From contig DNPC01000135.1 of the NCBI GenBank assembly GCA_003501565.1, positions 1 to 7,496 of the forward strand: a stretch of DNA of 7,496 bases, written 5' to 3'. The position numbers and the translations under genes are program-made. The notes below the pieces were generated by a model. That model searched no databases, was not told the origin of the DNA, and saw nothing but the letters and a program-made list of their open reading frames with translations. Positions 1-5,283 of this stretch are shown here, in pieces (positions within the stretch are counted from its first letter, which is position 1; every line of letters starts with the position of its first letter). Source of the stretch: Planctomycetaceae bacterium (GTDB lineage Bacteria > Planctomycetota > Planctomycetia > Pirellulales > Pirellulaceae).

Positions 1-1584
1 CCCGAGGATGCGCCGAATCGAATCAGCGAAGTTCGCCTGGCCGGTGGTCAAACGATCGTCACCTTTCAAGCGCCTGTATTGAACCTCGAAGCTCTCGCGC
101 TGAACAACGTAGCGAGGGCCGCACCAGGGCAAGAAATCTCATTCGCTGCCGCCATGGGCAATGCGGGTGATACGGACATATCCGGTACTACGCTCACGAT
201 GCGAATACCAGAAGGCTGGCAACTTGCCCGCAAACCAACTCCCGAACCGACCAGTATTACTCAGTCATTTCTAACGTGGGACCATGGCACTTTGCAAATG
301 GGCCGGCAGCTTGATGTCCAAGTCGATTTGATTGCCGGTCGTGCTGGATCGTACAACGTTGAATTTAGCGCTCAGGGTGTTCAGGATATGCAGGTGACGC
401 GTTCGCTCCCGATCGAAGTCGAACGCGCCGTCGTGGATTTAAGCTTCACGCCGTCAGGAAATCGCACGGAAGCCGAAATCGGCGACTTCGTAAAGTGCGA
501 TATCGTGCTCAAGAACTTGGGCAATTCCTCGATCAACAACGCAGTGCTCCTGATTGAGGCGGCAGAGGGACTGGTTGAACCCAATTATCAAACCAATCGC
601 CTTGAAAACCCAATCCAGGCGCTGCGGCCCCAAGAGACCCGCAGGCTACAACAATTGAATTTACAAGTTCAACGGTTGGGCGAGCTACCGGTAACGGCAA
701 AGCTCATCTCCGGTGGAATGGTACTCGCCTCGCAGCAGCTCACGTTCCGAGGCTTGGAACCCCAGCCGAAACAACCCGATATGGAGCTTTCTTTGAATTT
801 TGCGGAATCGTTCGCGGTCGGCGCTAGCCCACTTGCAACGATCGATCTCAGCAATACCGGCCAAACAACGCTGAGCGACATTCAAGTGGAGATCCAATTC
901 CCAGCCGCACTCGAAGCCCGTAGCGTGAACAAAGTGAATGAACGCCGTGTTGCACCTACAGCGGGTAATCGCAACGTTTACTTGTGGACGCCGCCACCGA
1001 TTCTTCCTCGATCTTCAGAATCTGCGGCCCCCCAGTTCCAGCAACTACGCATTCAGTTCGCCTGCCTCAGCCCCATCGAAGCTGGGCAAATTGTAGTTCG
1101 TGCTTTTGCTGGAGGCCTGGAACGCCGCGCCCAAGCAAATTTCCGAGCAACCGGAGCAGCCTCAACACCAGCCAGCCCCGGAGCACCAAATCCAGCGACA
1201 CCGCGCGAAGGCACCTTACAAATCTCACTCCGCGAATCGGGCGATCCCGTACAACTTGGCGAGAAGATGAGCTATTTCCTATCCGTTACGAATAACCAAA
1301 ATAGGCCCGACACCAACATCACGATTAGAATCGCCCGCCCGCAAGGCGTTGAGCTCGAAGGTGTCTATGAACGCGGAGTGCGTCGCAGAACACAACTCTC
1401 CCCCACCAACAGCCGCATTATTGAACTTCCCGTCGTGCAGTTCCTGCGCAGCGGAGAAACACTCGACTACACCATTGAAGTCATTCCACGCAACATTCAG
1501 CAAATGCAATGGCGCGCGACGGTCACTTCAGAGTCGATCCGCACCGCTAGGTCTGCCGAAGAAAGCACGACGGTATTGCCCTAG
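1..1584 (+). CDS. Partial cell-surface protein with repeated DUF11/CARDB-like modules (3' end)
   Basis: The frame is open from the first base of the window to a TAG stop, so this is the C-terminal 527 codons of a longer gene; the internal TTG at 79 is not a convincing start. About four immunoglobulin-like beta-sandwich modules of roughly 100-120 residues follow one another. Each opens with a hydrophobic strand and a G-x-x-x-x-F/Y motif, then N-x-G/Q-N-x-x-x (N-A-G-D-T, N-L-G-N-S, N-T-G-Q-T, N-N-Q-N-R), then a strand ending in P-x-G/A-x-x. This pattern is typical of DUF11 or CARDB repeats, which act as spacer or adhesion modules in exported proteins. A Pro/Ala-rich linker at about bases 1150-1205 separates the last two modules. 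The C-terminus carries no visible sorting motif or membrane helix. The gene converges on the peroxiredoxin gene. Export and surface location are inferred from the family; the exact role is unknown. Confidence 0.75.
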   Translation, partial: PEDAPNRISEVRLAGGQTIVTFQAPVLNLEALALNNVARAAPGQEISFAAAMGNAGDTDISGTTLTMRIPEGWQLARKPTPEPTSITQSFLTWDHGTLQMGRQLDVQVDLIAGRAGSYNVEFSAQGVQDMQVTRSLPIEVERAVVDLSFTPSGNRTEAEIGDFVKCDIVLKNLGNSSINNAVLLIEAAEGLVEPNYQTNRLENPIQALRPQETRRLQQLNLQVQRLGELPVTAKLISGGMVLASQQLTFRGLEPQPKQPDMELSLNFAESFAVGASPLATIDLSNTGQTTLSDIQVEIQFPAALEARSVNKVNERRVAPTAGNRNVYLWTPPPILPRSSESAAPQFQQLRIQFACLSPIEAGQIVVRAFAGGLERRAQANFRATGAASTPASPGAPNPATPREGTLQISLRESGDPVQLGEKMSYFLSVTNNQNRPDTNITIRIARPQGVELEGVYERGVRRRTQLSPTNSRIIELPVVQFLRSGETLDYTIEVIPRNIQQMQWRATVTSESIRTARSAEESTTVLP

Positions 1585-1594
1585 TGCGGCCCAC

Positions 1595-1618
1595 GTAGCT
1601 GGACTCGCAAGAGCTCGT
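1595..1618 (+). repeat. REP-like element, GTAG head plus hairpin (degenerate copy)
   Basis: GTAG is followed by arms CTGGACTC and GAGCTCGT around a GCAA loop. Two of the eight pairs are mismatched (A-C and the outer C-T). The three innermost pairs are intact, and the loop-closing pair is C-G where other copies have T-A or G-C. It begins 11 bases after the stop of the surface-protein gene. With the minus-oriented copy 10 bases downstream it forms an inverted pair like a BIME. Confidence 0.6.
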
Positions 1619-1628
1619 TTCAATTCGC

Positions 1629-1652
1629 CCGAATTGTTGCCAATCCGGCTAC
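1629..1652 (-). repeat. REP-like element, GTAG head plus hairpin
   Basis: On the minus strand GTAG is followed by arms CCGGATTG and CAATTCGG around a GCAA loop. All eight pairs form, one of them a G-T wobble. It is the same element as the plus-oriented copies but differs by paired compensatory changes. Confidence 0.75.
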
Positions 1653-1681
1653 AACAGGTCGAGCGTAGGGTCACAACTCCC

Positions 1682-1705
1682 GTAGCTGGACTTGCAAAAG
1701 TTCAG
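1682..1705 (+). repeat. REP-like element, GTAG head plus hairpin
   Basis: GTAG is followed by arms CTGGACTT and AAGTTCAG around a GCAA loop. All eight pairs form, with the same conserved G-T wobble at the fourth pair. It is inverted relative to the copy at 1629-1652, with 29 bases between them. Confidence 0.75.
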
Positions 1706-1743
1706 GTGTTGCAAGCAGAAAACCAACGCGCTCGATTTATTGC

Positions 1744-1771
1744 GAATCCGCCTGGGGACATGCGGACCTAC
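1744..1771 (-). repeat. Second-class GTAG-headed element
   Basis: On the minus strand GTAG is followed by GTCCGC, a 10-base loop and GCGGATTC. Five Watson-Crick pairs (TCCGC with GCGGA) are extended by a G-T wobble. The downstream bases on the plus strand, GTGGAAACGA, are conserved in all three copies. Confidence 0.6.
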
Positions 1772-1804
1772 GTGGAAACGATAATCCCGCTACAGGTACT
1801 AAGC

Positions 1805-1828
1805 CCGAATTGTTGCCAATCCGGCTAC
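1805..1828 (-). repeat. REP-like element, GTAG head plus hairpin (copy B)
   Basis: Identical in head, arms and loop to the minus-oriented element at 1629-1652. It belongs to the second copy of the tandem block. Confidence 0.75.
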
Positions 1829-1854
1829 AGGTCGAGCGTAGGCTCAAAACTCCC

Positions 1855-1878
1855 GTAGCTGGACTTGCAAAAGTTCAG
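1855..1878 (+). repeat. REP-like element, GTAG head plus hairpin (copy B)
   Basis: Identical to the plus-oriented element at 1682-1705. Together with 1805-1828 it forms the inverted pair of the second block copy. Confidence 0.75.
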
Positions 1879-1915
1879 GTGTCGCAAACAGAAAACCCTG
1901 CGCCCGATTTATTAC

Positions 1916-1943
1916 GAATCCGCCTGGGGACATGCGGACCTAC
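1916..1943 (-). repeat. Second-class GTAG-headed element (copy 2)
   Basis: The 28 bases are the same as in the copy at 1744-1771, and this one lies in the second tandem block. It is followed by the same conserved flank, with CGACAA in place of CGATAA. Confidence 0.6.
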
Positions 1944-1965
1944 GTGGAAACGACAACCCTGCTAC

Positions 1966-1993
1966 GAATCCGCGCGGGGATATGCGGACCTAC
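1966..1993 (-). repeat. Second-class GTAG-headed element (copy 3)
   Basis: A third copy placed exactly 50 bases after copy 2, showing that this sub-unit was duplicated independently of the larger block. Only the loop varies (ATATCCCCGC against ATGTCCCCAG); the stem arms and GTAG are unchanged. Confidence 0.6.
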
Positions 1994-2026
1994 GTGGAAA
2001 CGACAATCGGACTAACGGAGCGCATG

Positions 2027-2060
2027 AAAAACCGCCACTCGCTGAGATTGCGAATGGCGG
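2027..2060 (-). terminator. Intrinsic terminator of the peroxiredoxin gene
   Basis: Read on the minus strand, arms CCGCCATTCGC and GCGAGTGGCGG pair over 11 bases with one U-G wobble and a 7-base loop. They are followed at once by five T residues (plus-strand A-tract 2027-2031). The wobble pairs only in minus-strand RNA (A-C mismatch on the other strand), which fixes the orientation. The hairpin starts 48 bases beyond the peroxiredoxin stop codon. Confidence 0.85.
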
Positions 2061-2108
2061 CTCCATGAACGTCCTCATCGTGTGCCGAAAATAGGCCTCA
2101 GCCTGAAA

Positions 2109-2705
2109 CTACGACGAATACTCAGCTGAGAAGAACGACTTGCTTTCGTCGACGGTTGGCTTGATCGTGCGTGCACCATCCTTCCAGTTTGCAGGGCAAA
2201 CTTCGCCGTTGGCTTCGAAGAACTGGAGGGCCTGAACCATTCGCAGTGCCTCGTCAACACTTCGGCCTAGCGGAAGATCATTGACGACTTGGTGGCGAAC
2301 AATTCCCTCTTTGTCGATCAAGAACAAACCACGCAACGCCACGGTATCGTCGCCGGTTATGACGTCGTAATCGCGCGCGATCGATTTGCTCAGGTCAGCG
2401 ACCAGCGGGTATTCGATATTCCCCAAACCGCCTTGGTCGCGCGCCGTGTTCCGCCAAGCAAGGTGCGAAAAGTGACTGTCGACGCTGACGCCAATGATTT
2501 GCACGCCGGCATCCGCAAATTCTTTCTGGCGATCAGAAAATGCAATGATTTCCGTAGGGCAAACGAAGGTGAAATCGAGGGGGTAGAAAAACAAGAGCAC
2601 GTACTTGCCCTTGTAGTCGGCCAGCGAAATCTCTTTGAATGATCCGTCTTCCATGACAGCCTGTGCTGTGAATTCGGGAGCTGGCTTGGTGACTAAGACG
2701 CTCAT
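2109..2705 (-). CDS. Typical 2-Cys peroxiredoxin (Prx1/AhpC-type)
   Basis: A 198-residue thiol peroxidase of normal family length, which reduces H2O2 and organic peroxides in the cytoplasm using thioredoxin or a similar donor. The peroxidatic cysteine is C49 in D-F-T-F-V-C-P-T-E, preceded by the F-Y-P-L-D strand. The catalytic arginine is probably R125 in A-L-R-G-L-F-L-I-D. The resolving cysteine is C170 in G-E-V-C-P-A-N-W, near the C-terminus, which defines the typical 2-Cys class. A G-G-L-G motif lies at 92-95 and the C-terminal tail has F-F at 191-192 where sensitive eukaryotic enzymes have Y-F. The ATG start is supported by AGGAGA six bases upstream, and an intrinsic terminator follows. 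The epimerase gene lies 197 bases upstream on the same strand; that gap suggests the peroxiredoxin gene may have its own promoter, but no convincing -35/-10 pair or OxyR-type site could be picked out. Confidence 0.95.
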   Translation of the reverse strand: MSVLVTKPAPEFTAQAVMEDGSFKEISLADYKGKYVLLFFYPLDFTFVCPTEIIAFSDRQKEFADAGVQIIGVSVDSHFSHLAWRNTARDQGGLGNIEYPLVADLSKSIARDYDVITGDDTVALRGLFLIDKEGIVRHQVVNDLPLGRSVDEALRMVQALQFFEANGEVCPANWKDGARTIKPTVDESKSFFSAEYSS

Positions 2706-2710
2706 GGGTC

Positions 2711-2716
2711 TCTCCT
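2711..2716 (-). promoter_or_regulatory. Ribosome binding site of the peroxiredoxin gene
   Basis: AGGAGA on the minus strand, six bases before the ATG. It is the strongest Shine-Dalgarno match in the window and fits a highly expressed gene. Confidence 0.8.
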
Positions 2717-2902
2717 ATCGATGGTATTTGGTGGGTAATCTATCTAATTGGTATTGGGAGCACTCGGTCGCAGCTCCACTGAACGCTCGTTAGCGTATCA
2801 AAGTCTAAGCGGTTGGCGACCCGTCTTTGTTGATCTGAACGTGCTCGGTTTTCCGCTCGAGGTGTCCAACTACGACCTAGATTCCTCATCCCGCGTTTGC
2901 GG

Positions 2903-3838
2903 TCACGCCGAAGTCAGTTCGCTCTCGAAGAACTCATACAATTGCGGATCATTGAAAGTAAACCCATCGGCCAAGAGACGCGAGGGCACGGCGCGGCACG
3001 AAGTCAGAAGGAGGGCGTCCGCCATTTCGCCCATGGCAAGCCGCAATGCGAATTCGGGCACCGGCAACGACACCGGACGTCCTACAGCCTTGGCTAAATC
3101 TCTGGTAAAGTCGGCGTTAGTCACGGGATTCGGCGATACGACGTTGTACGGCCCCTCCGCCTGTGATGACCGAAGCATCCATATGATCGCTCGGACACAA
3201 TCCTCAAGTGAAATCCAACTCCAATATTGCCTGCCCGAGCCCAGCCGGCCTCCCAAGAATCTGCGAAATAAGGGAAGCACCTTCGCGAGTGCACCACCCG
3301 ATTTGCTCAGCACGATGCCTAAGCGCGGGTGAACGACCCGCGTTGTTGTTGATGACACCAGAGGATCGCAAGCTGCCTCCCATTTCGAGGCTACGTCTGC
3401 AAGAAATGTCTCCGCTGGAGGAGAGGATTCATCTACCACCGCATCGGCACAATCACCGTAGAGCCCCACTGCTGACGCAGAAACCATAACCTGGGGAGGT
3501 TTGGGAAGACTAGCCAACTGGTCGGCTAGCACTTGTGTGGACACGATACGCGACTGAGCGATCCGCCCCTTTTCAAGCGCGTTCCACCGTTGCTCGCCGA
3601 TGCTACGTCCGGCAAGATGAACGACAGCGTCGACCTGTCTCGAATCTAGTTTCTGGATGCCGCTATCGGGGTCCCACAGGAGGCAGTCTGTTGGAACTGA
3701 TTGCGTTTCTGTTGAACTCGGCCGGACCAGCCGGATGACCTCAAATCTCTCGTTCGCAAGTTGGCGGCAAAGGGCCGAACCAACCAGGCCAGAAGCACCG
3801 GTTACAGCAACCGTTTGAATTGAATCAGAATCGGGCAT
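2903..3838 (-). CDS. TIGR01777/YfcH-family NAD(P)-dependent epimerase-like oxidoreductase
   Basis: A 311-residue extended short-chain dehydrogenase of the TIGR01777 family (E. coli YfcH and human SDR39U1 are members); the substrate is not established for the family. The Rossmann dinucleotide motif T-G-A-S-G-L-V-G is at 13-20, V-V-H-L-A-G at 72-77, the region around the active-site tyrosine S-A-V-G-L-Y-G-D at 122-129, and the S-W-I-S-L-E-D-C-V-R-A-I signature at 207-218. The C-terminal DUF1731 domain spans about 257-304 and ends in the characteristic P-S-R-L-L-A-D-G-F-x-F. The ATG at 3838 is preferred over a TTG nine bases upstream, because the Rossmann motif already sits at the usual distance; neither start has a clear Shine-Dalgarno. 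The gene follows the sigma gene by 74 bases on the same strand and may be co-transcribed, although GATAAT on the minus strand (plus 3871-3876) could be a weak -10 of its own. Confidence 0.9.
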   Translation of the reverse strand: MPDSDSIQTVAVTGASGLVGSALCRQLANERFEVIRLVRPSSTETQSVPTDCLLWDPDSGIQKLDSRQVDAVVHLAGRSIGEQRWNALEKGRIAQSRIVSTQVLADQLASLPKPPQVMVSASAVGLYGDCADAVVDESSPPAETFLADVASKWEAACDPLVSSTTTRVVHPRLGIVLSKSGGALAKVLPLFRRFLGGRLGSGRQYWSWISLEDCVRAIIWMLRSSQAEGPYNVVSPNPVTNADFTRDLAKAVGRPVSLPVPEFALRLAMGEMADALLLTSCRAVPSRLLADGFTFNDPQLYEFFESELTSA

Positions 3839-3912
3839 AATCAACAAATACGGTTGATGGGAATCACAGTATTATCTTAACGCCCTGATGCTGGCATCGT
3901 CGATCGTTTCGA

Positions 3913-5001
3913 CTACTCAGCCTCGGCCAAATCCGGTGGATTTTGAACTGCCATCATCTGCAGCTTCTCCATGGCACGTTTCTCAAGCTGACGTACCCGC
4001 TCTTTTGAAATGCCGAGACGATCCGCCAGAGCCTGCAACGTTTGAACTTTCCGATGCCCACCTAGTGAGAATCTAGCACGAACGATCAGCTTCTCTCGCT
4101 TATCGAGTTGGTTGAGCAAAATCCCGAGATGGTTCCGCAGCGCGTTCCACCGGTACTCACTCATCGTCGACGGATCTTGATCCTCGGGCACATCCAGCCC
4201 GTTGTCGCTGATACTGTTGGCAACCTTTAACCGTTCATCCTGTCGATCCATTACGAATCGATAGCTGTTTCTCCGGACAACCTGAGTGGCGTAGGTGCTG
4301 AATCGGAATCCAAGTTTGTAGTCGAACTTATCGACGGATCTTATGAGGGCCATGATGCCGTCGCTCAACAGGTCATCGAAACCACACTGTTGATTTACAA
4401 ACTTCTTGACGATTGAGATGACCAATCGTGTATTAGCTCGTACGATCCGGTCGCGATGCCACTGCGCGGCACGCCAAAGTCCACGGACACGCTCAACATC
4501 CCACTGGGTAGTCGTCTCTGGAGTACGGCGGTCGAGTATTTTGGCGGCCAAGTACCGCAGAAAATTCATCCGCTGGAAAAGCTGCCGTTCTTGTTCGGGC
4601 GTCAGCAACTTGTCCTCACACATCCCAACCAAGTGAGGTGGCAGAGATAGCTTGCGAGCCGAACGACTCTTCGTCTCGCCAGGCAGAGGTGCACAGTCGG
4701 AAAGGAAATCATCCCCGAGGATCTCAGTCTCAGCACGAGGCGACCGGAAGTCCTCGCTTTCGATGTACTGCATCGCCTGACTGCGAAGTGCTTCGAATTC
4801 AGCAGCCGACAGCGACGATTCTTCTGCCTCAGGTTGATACTGGCAAAACTTGACGAAGCTCTGCTCAAGCGCCTTACGGCGAAATGTCCTTACCGGTCCG
4901 CTAGTTCTGGATGCAGTCTGTGCAACCGAAACTCGCTTTCTTGCTGAGGCAATTTTCTCTTCAGCGGAACGCTTGGGGGGGACGGAAACGGCTGAAACCA
5001 T
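3913..5001 (-). CDS. Sigma-70-family RNA polymerase sigma factor, planctomycete-type
   Basis: A 362-residue sigma factor that would direct RNA polymerase to a set of promoters. About 115 N-terminal residues are charged and unlike housekeeping region 1.1. A region 1.2-like segment (L-S-L-P-P-H-L ... L-L-T-P-E-Q-E-R-Q-L-F) covers about 118-158. Region 2 covers about 182-252, with A-N-T-R-L-V-I-S-I-V-K-K-F, D-D-L-L-S-D-G-I-M-A-L-I and K-F-D-Y-K-L-G-F-R-F-S-T-Y-A-T. Region 3 is short, and region 4 (about 290-346) has L-D-K-R-E-K-L-I-V and the HTH A-L-A-D-R-L-G-I-S-K-E-R-V-R-Q-L-E. The paired aromatic residues that follow S-T-Y-A-T in housekeeping factors are Q240-V241 here. It is larger than an ECF sigma and resembles neither RpoN nor FliA. 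It is divergent from a CarH-like regulator across a repeat array. The ATG has AGGTG eight bases upstream. Confidence 0.93.
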   Translation of the reverse strand: MVSAVSVPPKRSAEEKIASARKRVSVAQTASRTSGPVRTFRRKALEQSFVKFCQYQPEAEESSLSAAEFEALRSQAMQYIESEDFRSPRAETEILGDDFLSDCAPLPGETKSRSARKLSLPPHLVGMCEDKLLTPEQERQLFQRMNFLRYLAAKILDRRTPETTTQWDVERVRGLWRAAQWHRDRIVRANTRLVISIVKKFVNQQCGFDDLLSDGIMALIRSVDKFDYKLGFRFSTYATQVVRRNSYRFVMDRQDERLKVANSISDNGLDVPEDQDPSTMSEYRWNALRNHLGILLNQLDKREKLIVRARFSLGGHRKVQTLQALADRLGISKERVRQLEKRAMEKLQMMAVQNPPDLAEAE

Positions 5002-5009
5002 GGCGGGGG

Positions 5010-5014
5010 CACCT
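5010..5014 (-). promoter_or_regulatory. Ribosome binding site of the sigma factor gene
   Basis: AGGTG on the minus strand, eight bases before the ATG. It supports the start at 5001. Confidence 0.6.
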
Positions 5015-5034
5015 AATTAAGGATGTTGGGTTAG

Positions 5035-5043
5035 ATCAAACCG
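5035..5043. repeat. Outlying degenerate unit of the 9-bp repeat
   Basis: ATCAAACCG keeps the TCAAA core and the CG end of the array consensus. It lies 12 bases before the first phased unit, inside the presumed 5' region of the sigma gene transcript. Confidence 0.4.
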
Positions 5044-5055
5044 ATCACCGAATCG

Positions 5056-5146
5056 CTCAAAACATTCAAAGCGCTCAAAACATTCAAAGCGCTCAAAACA
5101 TTCAAAGCGCTCAAAACGTTCTAGCGGATTCAAATCGTTCAAACAA
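5056..5146. repeat. Array of ten 9-bp direct repeats, consensus YTCAAARCR
   Basis: Alternating CTCAAAACA and TTCAAAGCG units run in perfect phase from 5056 to 5109, which is three exact 18-bp dimers. They are followed by CTCAAAACG, TTCTAGCGG, one inserted base at 5128, TTCAAATCG and TTCAAACAA. Each TTCAAAGCG-CTCAAAACA junction also creates an AGCGCT palindrome (5070, 5088, 5106), and a further one lies at 5146-5151 inside AAGCGCTT. The array fills the divergent promoter region between the sigma gene and the CarH-like regulator gene. It may be an operator array or simply an expanded microsatellite-like repeat; the position favours a regulatory role but does not prove it. Confidence 0.85.
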
Positions 5147-5233
5147 GCGCTTTTCGTCAATTTTCCCGAAATTTCTCTACTTCCTGGGGGTAAGCACTGG
5201 GTTTGGCAGCACTGGACACGCATACTACAATCG

Positions 5234-5251
5234 ACCAAACCGTCCAAAGCG
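5234..5251. repeat. Degenerate 18-bp dimer of the 9-bp repeat near the regulator start
   Basis: ACCAAACCG followed by TCCAAAGCG. The second unit matches TTCAAAGCG at 8 of 9 positions and the pair keeps the 9-base spacing. It lies 33 bases before the preferred GTG start of the CarH-like gene, so it would fall inside the coding sequence if the TTG at 5203 were the true start. Confidence 0.4.
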
Positions 5252-5283
5252 TCCGTACTTCACTTCACAAAACGTGCAAAATC

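Larger units (their letters stand above)
1627..1965. repeat. Tandem duplication of a 172-176 bp intergenic block
   Basis: Copy A (1627-1802) and copy B (1803-1965) align with about 90% identity by eye. The differences are a 3-base indel near 1653, a 1-base indel near 1728 and roughly ten substitutions, mostly transitions. Each copy holds, in order, a minus-oriented GTAG hairpin, a plus-oriented GTAG hairpin and a second-class minus-oriented GTAG element. The indels change the reading frame between copies, which argues against coding. Together with the flanking elements this accounts for nearly all of the 524-base gap between the surface-protein gene and the peroxiredoxin gene. Confidence 0.85.

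Noticed and set aside
1595..1993. Possible CRISPR array in the 1585-2026 gap
   Set aside because: The repeats alternate in orientation, belong to two classes and are not separated by unique spacers of constant length; no cas gene is present.
1349..2094. Plus-strand frames sharing the peptide P-V-A-G-L-A-K-V-Q-V through the duplicated block
   Set aside because: The two copies lie in different frames, small indels between copies shift the frame, and the peptide comes from the GTAG hairpin itself. No coding signal beyond the repeat.
2864..2873. GTAGTTGGAC on the minus strand, resembling the head of the REP-like element
   Set aside because: The following bases do not form the matching hairpin or contain the GCAA loop, so it is probably a chance match.
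2706..2902. Short hairpins (for example ACGCT-CGTT-AGCGT near 2784) as a terminator for the epimerase gene
   Set aside because: The stems are five pairs or fewer and no T-run follows on the minus strand.
3871..3876. GATAAT on the minus strand as a -10 box for the epimerase gene
   Set aside because: It matches 5 of 6 consensus bases but no -35-like hexamer lies 16-18 bases upstream, so it is not listed as a feature.
3887..3898. Inverted repeat GATGC-TG-GCATC between the sigma and epimerase genes as a terminator or operator
   Set aside because: A usable hairpin has only four pairs with a four-base loop, no T-tract follows on either strand, and 12-base palindromes of this quality occur by chance.
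5161..5180. TTGACG on the minus strand (near 5155-5160) as a -35 box for the sigma gene
   Set aside because: The hexamer 17 bases downstream (CGATTT) is a poor -10, and planctomycete promoters are not reliably predicted from the E. coli consensus.
5017..5247. Minus-strand frame encoding a repetitive E-R-F-E-C-F peptide across the 9-bp array
   Set aside because: The periodic peptide is a direct result of a 9-base (three-codon) DNA repeat. The frame lies in the divergent promoter region, overlaps the regulator's possible 5' end and has no ribosome binding site or recognisable domain.
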